Assembly: GCA_938004075.1 (NCBI GenBank)
Contig: CALKWP010000047.1
Location: forward strand, 1 to 13,710
Origin: an uncultured Methanomassiliicoccales archaeon
GTDB lineage: Archaea > Thermoplasmatota > Thermoplasmata > SG8-5
Length of the DNA stretch: 13,710 nt
Direction: 5' to 3'
Shown here: positions 1-5,490 of the stretch, piece by piece
How the letters are laid out: the number at the start of each line of letters is the position of its first letter
How positions within the stretch are numbered: position 1 is the stretch's first letter
Notes under the pieces: model-generated
What the model was told of the DNA's origin: nothing
Database searches by the model: none
What the model saw: the letters and a program-made list of their open reading frames with translations, nothing else
Translations under genes and position numbers: made by a program

Positions 1-635
1 AACACATACCCAAGGGATTGCCTGCCGCGGAAACGATAGAAAGGATTCATTCGCAGGGCGGCCTTGCCATTGCCCCGCACCCCTTCAGCTACCAGTGCCC
101 CAGCCTCGGCCCGTTGATTGCCGATCTCAAACTGGACGGCATCGAGACCCTCAACGCCGGCCACAGGGACAATTATGTCAACAGGATAGCAGGGCTGCGA
201 TGCAATTCCAGCATGGCCAGAATGGGCGGCAGTGATGCCCACACCACTATGACGATGGGAAATGCCTACACGCTCTTCGATGGCCAGGGCCCGGAGGACC
301 TGTTCAAGGCAATAAAGAATGGAACCGTCTCGCCCGAGGGAAAGCTGAACACCATCTGGGATTACATCGGGTGGAGCGTGGAGATGGCGCAGGGCGTATC
401 CAGGAAGCTCATGGTGCCCCGGGACGAATGGAGCCCGGACGACCCGTTGGGGAGGATGAACCGGATGATGCCGCATAACAGGGCGATCGCGCTCATCGGT
501 TCTGCGCTGTACGTTTCAACTCCGCTTCCTTTGCTGGCAGGCGCTCTGGGCGAGGGGATGGTCCGGTACAGGGGGAAGCAGATGTGGGGCCGGGTCATGG
601 ATTCTTCAGGGAAACCGGGTTCAGAAGCTGAATGA
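1..635 (+). CDS. PHP-domain metal-dependent phosphoesterase, C-terminal part (5' partial)
   Basis: The reading frame is open from base 3 to the TGA at 633-635 and has no credible start, so the gene begins outside the window. PHP proteins are metal-dependent phosphoesterases related to the polymerase/histidinol-phosphatase family. The visible part has the second-half hallmarks of that family: an A-P-H-P-F motif (bases 75-89) after a helix of the type ERIHSQGG, and G-G-S-D-A-H (bases 228-245), which supplies the last Asp and His metal ligands. A roughly 115-residue C-terminal extension follows the GGSDAH strand, rich in Met, Arg and Trp, with a moderately hydrophobic stretch near bases 485-555. 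The cellular substrate cannot be told from sequence; nucleotide or nucleic-acid phosphoesters are typical for the family. The family call is fairly secure, the specific function is unknown. Confidence 0.8.
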   Translation, partial: HIPKGLPAAETIERIHSQGGLAIAPHPFSYQCPSLGPLIADLKLDGIETLNAGHRDNYVNRIAGLRCNSSMARMGGSDAHTTMTMGNAYTLFDGQGPEDLFKAIKNGTVSPEGKLNTIWDYIGWSVEMAQGVSRKLMVPRDEWSPDDPLGRMNRMMPHNRAIALIGSALYVSTPLPLLAGALGEGMVRYRGKQMWGRVMDSSGKPGSEAE

Positions 636-701
636 TTGGCGCCCGGCAGCGCCAGTACATGTGAAACATTATTATTCCCGCAAGGAATACCGCATCATGC
701 C

Positions 702-1397
702 ATGCCATCAGCCACGGATTTTGATTACACGATAATACGCAGCCCCAGGAGGCGCAGTGTTTCCATCGCGGTTGATTCCGGAGCGGTTACCGTCAGAGCG
801 CCCAAGCGGCTTTCCGAGCGCCGGATAAAGGCATTCGTGGAAAGTAAGTCCAGATGGATCATCCTGAAGCTCAGCGAGTCGCGGCAGAGGGAGATGGAGG
901 CGCCGAGGCACAGGTATGCAGAGGGCGAGGCATTTCGCTTCCAGGGCTCGGAGTTCTTCCTGGCAATCATTCATGCGCCGGGCAGGTTCAGCGTCAGCAT
1001 CAAGGGCGACAGGATGATAATGAAGATACCTGAAAACACGCCAGCAGAGAAAATGCCGGAAATGCTGAGGAAGTGGTATGTTTCAACGGCCAGGGCGGTC
1101 TTCAAGGAACGCATATCATTCTACTCCGTAGCGATGGGAGTTGAACCGGCAGGGATATCAGTCAGGAGCCAGAAAAGGCGATGGGGCAGCTGCTCGTCCG
1201 GCGGAAACATCAGCCTCAACTGGAAGCTGGTGACAGCGCCTCCCGAAATCCTGGATTACGTTGTCGCCCATGAGTTATGCCATCTCATGCACAGGAATCA
1301 TGGGCCGCAATTCTGGGCATTGCTGACCAAGCATATGCCCGAGTGCAGGGAGCGCCGCAAATGGCTCAGGGAGAACGGGCACACACTGGGGCTTTGA
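702..1397 (+). CDS. YgjP-type (DUF45, M48-like) zinc metallopeptidase
   Basis: A 231-residue protein of the YgjP/SprT-like family. The C-terminal half carries W-G-S-C (residues 161-164), then H-E-L-C-H (190-194) and N-H-G-P-x-F-W (from 199). This is the usual family pattern, in which the two His of HExxH and a downstream His bind zinc and Glu191 is catalytic. The N-terminal half (residues 7-110) is the beta-rich part with R-S-P-R-R-R-S-V, also normal for the family. I chose ATG 702 over the in-frame TTG at 636 because the family begins close to this point and residues before it look non-native. There is no good Shine-Dalgarno, and an AT-rich ATTATTAT stretch at about 668-675 could be a TATA element giving a leaderless message. 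The physiological substrate is unknown. The gene may be unrelated in function to its PHP neighbour. Confidence 0.85.
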   Translation: MPSATDFDYTIIRSPRRRSVSIAVDSGAVTVRAPKRLSERRIKAFVESKSRWIILKLSESRQREMEAPRHRYAEGEAFRFQGSEFFLAIIHAPGRFSVSIKGDRMIMKIPENTPAEKMPEMLRKWYVSTARAVFKERISFYSVAMGVEPAGISVRSQKRRWGSCSSGGNISLNWKLVTAPPEILDYVVAHELCHLMHRNHGPQFWALLTKHMPECRERRKWLRENGHTLGL

Positions 1398-1431
1398 CCA
1401 ATGCCAGATTAAAAAATACCCTTCCCTCAAG

Positions 1432-1444
1432 CTTTATATAAAAG
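1432..1444 (+). promoter_or_regulatory. TATA box of the S6e - aIF2 gamma - PIN operon
   Basis: CTTTATATAAAAG is the best archaeal TATA element in the window. It predicts a transcription start near 1465 and a leader of about 30 bases before ATG 1496. The leader contains a GGAG ribosome-binding site at 1484-1487, eight bases before the start codon. Confidence 0.7.
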
Positions 1445-1462
1445 TAGTTATTTAGGCCTCCA

Positions 1463-1477
1463 TCCGAGTCATTCGGA
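1463..1477 (+). promoter_or_regulatory. Small inverted repeat in the S6e leader
   Basis: TCCGA-GTCAT-TCGGA forms a perfect 5-bp stem with a 5-base loop. It lies between the predicted transcription start and the GGAG of rps6e. Its position would suit a leader hairpin for autogenous control or an operator around the start site. It is short enough to have arisen by chance. Confidence 0.25.
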
Positions 1478-1495
1478 CATACTGGAGCAATCAAC

Positions 1496-1900
1496 ATGGT
1501 TGAGTTCAGAGCCAACATATCGGACCCCAAGACGGGAAAATCCTTCCAGAAGCAGGTAACCGGCAACCAGGCCAATGCCATCCTTGGAAAGAAGATAGGC
1601 GAGAAGATGGACGGCATATTCGTCGAGATGCCCGGCTACAAGTTGGAAATAACCGGAGGTTCCGACAAGGACGGCTTCCCCATGAGGAAAGACCTTCCGG
1701 GCCCCAGGAGGAAGCGCCTCCTGATTTCAGAGGGTCTGGGGTTCAAGCCGCACATGGAAGGCGAGAGGAAGAAGAAGACCATGAGGGGCAACCAGATTTC
1801 CCCTGACATAATCCAGATTAACATGAAAGTTGTTGTAAGAGGCCCGCGCTCCATTGAAGAGCTCCTTGGAAAGAAGGAAGAGGGGGCCAATGAAGGTTGA
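1496..1900 (+). CDS. rps6e: Small-subunit ribosomal protein S6e
   Basis: A 134-residue protein with the archaeal eS6 pattern: a start of the type VEFRANISDPKTGKS, a central G-G-S-D-K-D-G-F-P-M-R sequence (residues 54-64) and a basic K-R-L-L-I-S-E-G segment followed by an R-K-K-K-T-M-R-G-N patch. Those features are the conserved rRNA-binding part of the family in the small ribosomal subunit. Length is normal for archaea, which lack the long eukaryotic C-terminal helix. It is the first gene of an operon with aIF2 gamma, whose ATG lies 11 bases before the end of this gene, so translational coupling is likely. A GGAG Shine-Dalgarno precedes the ATG. Identification is secure. Confidence 0.96.
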   Translation: MVEFRANISDPKTGKSFQKQVTGNQANAILGKKIGEKMDGIFVEMPGYKLEITGGSDKDGFPMRKDLPGPRRKRLLISEGLGFKPHMEGERKKKTMRGNQISPDIIQINMKVVVRGPRSIEELLGKKEEGANEG

Positions 1901-3122
1901 AGGTCGTCCAGAGGTAAACATCGGCATAATCGGTCATGTGGACCATGGAAAGACCACTCTCACGAAGGTTATCAGCGGCGTTTGGACGGACCGGCATTCT
2001 GAAGAGATAAAGCGCGGCATCACCATCCGCCTCGGCTATGCTGACGCAAGTTTCTACAAATGCCCGGATTGTAAGGGCCATGAAGCATACACCACCAAGA
2101 AGAAATGCCCTGTGTGCGGCGCGGAATGCAAGTTTCTCAGAACCGTCTCATTCGTTGACGCCCCCGGCCACGAAACACTGATGGCCACCATGCTTTCCGG
2201 CGCGGCCATAATGAACGGCGCCATCCTTCTCGTGGCGGCCAACGAGAAATGCCCGCAGCCGCAGACCAAGGAGCATCTCATGGCATTGACTATTTCCGAT
2301 GTCCGCAACATCATCATCGTCCAGAACAAGATAGACGTTGTGGATGAGGAGCATGCCCTCAAGAACTACCAGGAGATCAAGGACTTCGTGAAGGGCACTA
2401 TCGCGGAGAACGCGCCCATCATCCCCATATGCGCCCAGAGGGAGGAGAACATCGACATCCTGCTTGCCGCGATCGATGAGTTCATACCATCACCGAAAGT
2501 CAATCCGGATTTACCGCCCAGGATGCACATCGCGCGCTCATTCGATGTCAACCAGCCAGGAAGCAGCCCTGAGGAATTGCTCGGCGGCGTACTTGGCGGG
2601 ACCCTGACCCAGGGGACTTTGAGAGTCGGCGACATAATTGAAGTCAGGCCCGGCCTCAAGACCGAGGTCAAGGGCAAGGTCATCTGGGAACCGATTCACA
2701 CCACGGTCGAATCATTACATTCGGGCAGCAAGTCTCTAGATGAGGTCGGCCCGGGCGGGCTCATAGCAATAGGCACAAAGCTGGATCCAGCCACAACCAA
2801 ATCCGATTCACTGATAGGCAAGGTAGTCGGCAAGTCCGATTCCCTGCCGGACGTTCTCCATGAGATTACCATGGAAGTCAAGCTTCTGGACAGGGTCGTT
2901 GGCGCTGCAAGCGAGGTGAAGGTGGACACCCTGAACAGCAACGAGCCGCTCATGCTCAGCGTGGGCACCTCCACAACAGTGGGTACCGTCACCAGCGCGA
3001 GAGAGAACATGGCAGTCGTCCGCCTGAAGATACCGATATGCGCGGAACCGGGCCAGGGCGTCGCCATCAGCCGCCGGATATCCGGTCGGTGGAGACTCAT
3101 AGGGCACGGTATTCTGAAATGA
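1890..3122 (+). CDS. eif2g: Translation initiation factor 2, gamma subunit (aIF2 gamma)
   Basis: A 410-residue GTPase, the core subunit of the aIF2 heterotrimer that delivers initiator Met-tRNA to the small ribosomal subunit. The G1 motif G-H-V-D-H-G-K-T (15-22), G3 D-A-P-G-H-E (90-95) and G4 N-K-I-D (146-149) are intact. The zinc knuckle specific to IF2 gamma is present as C58-x2-C61 and C73-x2-C76. Domains II and III follow, ending in the conserved R-R-I-x-x-R-W-R-L-I-G-x-G. ATG 1890 is preferred over an upstream in-frame start at 1854 because the GAAGAGGGGG stretch just before it is a strong ribosome-binding site and MKVEGRPEVNIG is the normal N-terminus. It overlaps rps6e by 11 bases and the PIN gene by ATGA. 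The alpha and beta subunits are not in this window. Confidence 0.97.
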   Translation: MKVEGRPEVNIGIIGHVDHGKTTLTKVISGVWTDRHSEEIKRGITIRLGYADASFYKCPDCKGHEAYTTKKKCPVCGAECKFLRTVSFVDAPGHETLMATMLSGAAIMNGAILLVAANEKCPQPQTKEHLMALTISDVRNIIIVQNKIDVVDEEHALKNYQEIKDFVKGTIAENAPIIPICAQREENIDILLAAIDEFIPSPKVNPDLPPRMHIARSFDVNQPGSSPEELLGGVLGGTLTQGTLRVGDIIEVRPGLKTEVKGKVIWEPIHTTVESLHSGSKSLDEVGPGGLIAIGTKLDPATTKSDSLIGKVVGKSDSLPDVLHEITMEVKLLDRVVGAASEVKVDTLNSNEPLMLSVGTSTTVGTVTSARENMAVVRLKIPICAEPGQGVAISRRISGRWRLIGHGILK

Positions 3123-3481
3123 ATTACGTTATAGCGGATACAAATTCTCTGATTGCCCCGTTCAAGAGGAAATTCAACATCGATGCTGAGCTGGGCAGGA
3201 TTCTTGGCGATTATTCTATTTTGGTGCCGGAGCCCATAATCGGCGAGCTGAAGAAACTCGCCGCGACCAACATCCATGCCAGGGGGGGCCTGAAACTTGC
3301 CCTGACCAGGGAGATAAGGAAGACCAGGAAGCCGGGAGACGATTCCGTTCTGGAGCTGGCCAGGAAGGTAAAGGGCATAGTCATGACCAATGATGCCGAA
3401 TTGATTGCCAGAGCCAGGAAATCCAAGCTCCGGGTCATAAGGCTGAGGGAAGGGTGCAGGCTGGAGATGGTGCGGTATTGA
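3119..3481 (+). CDS. PIN-domain nuclease, Fcf1/VapC9-like archaeal family
   Basis: A 120-residue single-domain protein starting M-N-Y-V-I-A-D-T-N-S. The acidic PIN residues are visible at Asp7, Glu43, Asp74/Asp75 and Asp92 (in T-N-D-A-E-L), so the metal-dependent ribonuclease site looks intact. In many archaea a PIN gene of this kind directly follows aIF2 gamma; relatives of eukaryotic Fcf1/Utp24 act in small-subunit rRNA processing. The ATG overlaps the aIF2 gamma stop as ATGA, indicating translational coupling. There is no adjacent antitoxin-like small gene, so a housekeeping role in rRNA maturation is a better guess than a toxin. The exact target RNA is inferred, not visible. Confidence 0.85.
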   Translation: MNYVIADTNSLIAPFKRKFNIDAELGRILGDYSILVPEPIIGELKKLAATNIHARGGLKLALTREIRKTRKPGDDSVLELARKVKGIVMTNDAELIARARKSKLRVIRLREGCRLEMVRY

Positions 3482-3561
3482 GATTGCGCCCTCAAGCGTA
3501 CTGGATTCATTAAATTATCTAACTCCGCCCGAAAAGGTGGGGCATGCCTGTGAGAATTTTA

Positions 3562-4173
3562 TCAAAGCGTGTATGTCTCGCCCTTCTCAAAGGTGCTGCC
3601 GAGATACTGGAGCATGACGTTCCTGTCGCGCTTCAGGTGGGAATCGTACCACTGGCGGACTACTTCCGCAAGCACGGTGTGGAACTGGTCCATGTCAAGC
3701 TTCTTGACCGGTGCGTCGAAGAGTATGTACTGGCCGAATATCCTCTTCCAGCCGGAGTACTTGTAGTAATGCTCGCCCTCGCAGTATTCGAAAGTTAGCC
3801 GGATGTTCTGGTTCTCCTCGTCGTTGTAATACCTGAGCTTGAGGGCATCGCCCACGCGGCCCTGATTCCTGGTCCTGTCAACAATCTGGATCTGGTTGAC
3901 GCTGCCGAAATCGAAATTCTCCTTCAGCGCCCATTCGTACGGGTACTTGTCGAAGGATGCGAACTGCGTATCGGCTGGCTCGATTGAGAAATGGATGTTT
4001 ATCTTCTCGAACCTGAGCAGTATCTTCCAGAAATCCGATATCAGGGTGCGGTTCATCTCGCCCTTCTGGGTGGTCTCCACTCCTGAGGACTTCTGGGCCT
4101 GAGCGGTCTTCTTGTCGAGTTCCTTGTCCAGGTTATCAAACCAGTCTTCGTTCTTGCTACCTTTGGCAGCCAT
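3562..4173 (-). CDS. Unrecognised soluble protein (203 aa)
   Basis: I do not recognise a family. The protein starts MAAKGSKNEDWFDNL and has a charged, Lys/Gln-rich N-terminal 40 residues likely to be disordered or helical. From about residue 45 to 203 it is a compact domain rich in aromatic residues, with alternating beta-like segments (for example I-H-F-S-I, L-K-L-R-Y-Y, I-R-L-T-F-E-Y) and a final amphipathic helix containing V-V-R-Q-W-Y. There is one cysteine (131), and no transmembrane segment or signal peptide. ATG 4173 is preferred over GTG 4182. A TATA element CTTTTATATGC lies about 30 bases upstream. The codon use resembles the neighbours, and an opposite-strand gene would not produce such a balanced protein, so I take it as real. 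It sits alone, convergent with the PIN gene and divergent from S8e. Confidence 0.75.
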   Translation of the reverse strand: MAAKGSKNEDWFDNLDKELDKKTAQAQKSSGVETTQKGEMNRTLISDFWKILLRFEKINIHFSIEPADTQFASFDKYPYEWALKENFDFGSVNQIQIVDRTRNQGRVGDALKLRYYNDEENQNIRLTFEYCEGEHYYKYSGWKRIFGQYILFDAPVKKLDMDQFHTVLAEVVRQWYDSHLKRDRNVMLQYLGSTFEKGETYTL

Positions 4174-4203
4174 AAATATCACTTATCAGTGTAATGCCTT
4201 TCT

Positions 4204-4214
4204 GCATATAAAAG
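4204..4214 (-). promoter_or_regulatory. TATA box of the unrecognised gene ending at 3562
   Basis: Read on the minus strand this is CTTTTATATGC, placing the transcription start near 4182, about ten bases before ATG 4173. The message would have a very short leader. Confidence 0.5.
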
Positions 4215-4262
4215 TTATGTAGTGCGTTTTTGTCCGCAACCTCCTCGGAAGTCACGAAAGCA

Positions 4263-4270
4263 TTTTATAC
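4263..4270 (+). promoter_or_regulatory. TATA box of the S8e - SRP19 operon
   Basis: TTTTATAC sits 37 bases upstream of ATG 4307, predicting a start of transcription near 4292. GGTGA at 4298-4302 would serve as ribosome-binding site. This spacing argues against the in-frame upstream ATG at 4283. Confidence 0.5.
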
Positions 4271-4306
4271 CGTATCCATCTTATGCGCAGTTCCATTGGT
4301 GATAAT

Positions 4307-4690
4307 ATGGCACTTTGGCAAGGACGCTCAAACAGGAAGAACACAGGCGGCCAGTACAGGCCGTTCCGCAAGAAGAGAGCTTTCGAGATTGCACCCGAAT
4401 CCCAGTTCGCTGTGGTAAGGGACGAGACCCACATGAAGATCTACAGGACCAGGGGCAACAACCGGAAGGGCAGGATGATGACTGTAAGTTTCGCCAACGT
4501 CCTGGATCCCAAGACCGGAAAGGCCCAGAAATCCCGAATCCTCACTGTCAAGAGCAATCCAGCCAACCACAACTACGTTCAGAGGAACATACTCACAAGG
4601 GGCGCCATGGTCCAGACCGAGCTGGGGCTCGCAAGGGTGACATCCCGCCCGGGCCAGGATTCGGTAGTGAACGCGGTCCTCCAGGAGTGA
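4307..4690 (+). CDS. rps8e: Small-subunit ribosomal protein S8e
   Basis: A 127-residue protein with the archaeal eS8 signature: M-A-L-W-Q-G-R-S-x-R-K-x-T-G-G at the N-terminus, R-x-R-G-N-N-R-K near residues 47-54, and the central region N-V-L-D-P-K-T-G-K-A-Q-K. The conserved N-P-A-N-H-N-Y-V-Q-R-N-I-L-T-R-G-A block follows, with a C-terminal V-T-S-R-P-G-Q-D. It is a small-subunit rRNA-binding protein. GGTGA lies four bases before the ATG. SRP19 begins 16 bases after the stop on the same strand, so the two are probably co-transcribed. Identification is secure. Confidence 0.96.
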   Translation: MALWQGRSNRKNTGGQYRPFRKKRAFEIAPESQFAVVRDETHMKIYRTRGNNRKGRMMTVSFANVLDPKTGKAQKSRILTVKSNPANHNYVQRNILTRGAMVQTELGLARVTSRPGQDSVVNAVLQE

Positions 4691-4706
4691 GCGCTCCGGT
4701 GCTTGC

Positions 4707-5000
4707 ATGGTTCGCACAAGGGCCGATCACCTGATACTGTGGCCCAGTTATTTTGATTCAACCAGGTCCAGAGCTAGCGGCAGGCGCGTTCCGAAATCAC
4801 AGGCCGTGCAGAATCCCACTTCCGAGGAGATACTGGCTGCCGTTAAAGCCATGGGATTGAAAGCCACTCTCCATCCGGACAAGTCCTACCCGGCGTTCTG
4901 GTGGGAGCATGGCGGATGCGTTTCAGTGGAAAAATCCCTTGCAAAGACAGAACTGATAAGCAAGGTGGCGCCAAGGCTGAAGCAGATGAGGGCGCAATAG
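4707..5000 (+). CDS. srp19: Signal recognition particle 19 kDa protein (SRP19)
   Basis: A 97-residue protein that binds the tips of helices 6 and 8 of 7S SRP RNA and lets SRP54 join the particle. Family landmarks visible are L-W-P-S-Y-F-D-S (residues 11-18), S-R-x-x-G-R-R-V-P (21-29), the N-P-T-S-E-E-I helix start (36-42) and a C-terminal V-E-K-S-x-x-K-x-E-L-I. Length is typical for archaeal SRP19. The first eight residues look extra, but the next in-frame Met is internal to conserved sequence, so ATG 4707 stands. It follows rps8e closely and converges on the DUF211 gene. Confidence 0.92.
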   Translation: MVRTRADHLILWPSYFDSTRSRASGRRVPKSQAVQNPTSEEILAAVKAMGLKATLHPDKSYPAFWWEHGGCVSVEKSLAKTELISKVAPRLKQMRAQ

Positions 5001-5009
5001 TTTTTAAAA
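5001..5009. terminator. T5A4 tract between two convergent stops
   Basis: The only sequence between the SRP19 stop and the DUF211 stop is TTTTTAAAA, which gives an oligo-T tract on both strands. Archaeal RNA polymerase terminates at T-rich tracts, so this nine-base element may terminate both genes. No hairpin is seen. Confidence 0.45.
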
Positions 5010-5297
5010 TCAATCTTGCGGGGTCCTCACTTCATCGACGAGCTTCTTGCCTGCCACGACATTGTCAACGGAATGGATGACGGCACCAAATGACCTGATG
5101 GCTGATTTCACTGCCTCGTAGTCTATGGCGTGGCCTTCCATCGTTATCTTGATGCTCTCCGTTTCCTGGTCCACTTCGTCGAGCGTGCAATTGACGCCAG
5201 AGACCCCCTTAAGGTCTGCCAGCTTCTGCGAGATCTCGATTATGGACGGGTTGTGCGGCTTGAGTACGTCCAGAACCAGTCTTTTTATGTCACTCAA
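5010..5297 (-). CDS. DUF211 family protein
   Basis: A 95-residue protein matching the archaeal DUF211 family: an N-terminal R-L-V-L-D-V-L-K-P-H, then S-I-I-E-I-S-Q-K-L, G-V-x-G-V-N, an alternating acidic strand (L-D-E-V-D-Q-E-T-E), and the end I-H-S-V-D-N-V-V-A-G-K. The family has a small ferredoxin-like alpha/beta fold and no assigned function; regulatory or ligand-binding roles are suspected from fold only. I chose the TTG at 5297 because homologues start just before the R-L-V-L-D motif and no ATG is available there; CAGGGA upstream could be the ribosome-binding site. Upstream ATG 5369 would add residues unlike the family. The gene lies back to back with the endonuclease IV-like gene. Confidence 0.85.
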   Translation of the reverse strand: MSDIKRLVLDVLKPHNPSIIEISQKLADLKGVSGVNCTLDEVDQETESIKITMEGHAIDYEAVKSAIRSFGAVIHSVDNVVAGKKLVDEVRTPQD

Positions 5298-5329
5298 AAT
5301 GTATCCCTGTGAAGCGGAATAATGAGTCC

Positions 5330-5338
5330 AAGTATTTG
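5330..5338 (-). promoter_or_regulatory. Candidate TATA box of the DUF211 gene
   Basis: On the minus strand CAAATACTT lies about 33 bases before the TTG start chosen for DUF211. That would place the transcription start around 5308 with a leader of about ten bases. Support is positional only. Confidence 0.35.
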
Positions 5339-5433
5339 AAACTTGCTGATTTTTGCATTGTCCGCGCATAGGCGATTCGGGCACCTAGAGTTATGTGCTA
5401 TTTCTTAATAAAAGTTACAATATTACAGCTAAT

Positions 5434-5443
5434 AATTATATAT
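5434..5443 (+). promoter_or_regulatory. TATA box of the endonuclease IV-like gene
   Basis: AATTATATAT, in an AT-rich stretch unlike the surrounding DNA, predicts a transcription start near 5466. GGTGA at 5480-5484 is six bases before ATG 5491. Confidence 0.6.
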
Positions 5444-5490
5444 GGGAGGAACATTGCGGGTGAGTACTCGGAAGAAAATGGTGAAGGATT

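Noticed and set aside
2696..3277. Minus-strand open frame of 193 codons opposite aIF2 gamma and the PIN gene
   Set aside because: It is a shadow of two secure genes, with low-complexity Ser/Thr-rich translation and no promoter.
3119..3481. PIN protein as a VapC toxin of a toxin-antitoxin pair
   Set aside because: No small antitoxin gene adjoins it, and its coupling to aIF2 gamma is a conserved archaeal arrangement that suits a housekeeping RNA-processing role.
3482..3561. Possible terminator or small RNA between the PIN gene and the unrecognised gene
   Set aside because: I see no strong hairpin, T-run or promoter in these 80 bases.
3544..3798. Plus-strand open frame of 84 codons opposite the unrecognised minus-strand gene
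   Set aside because: The minus-strand frame is longer, has a TATA box at the right distance and gives a balanced protein; this one is its shadow.
4315..4734. Plus-strand alternative frame of 139 codons over rps8e
   Set aside because: It is Gln/Gly/Arg-rich nonsense in a +1 frame of a certain ribosomal protein gene.
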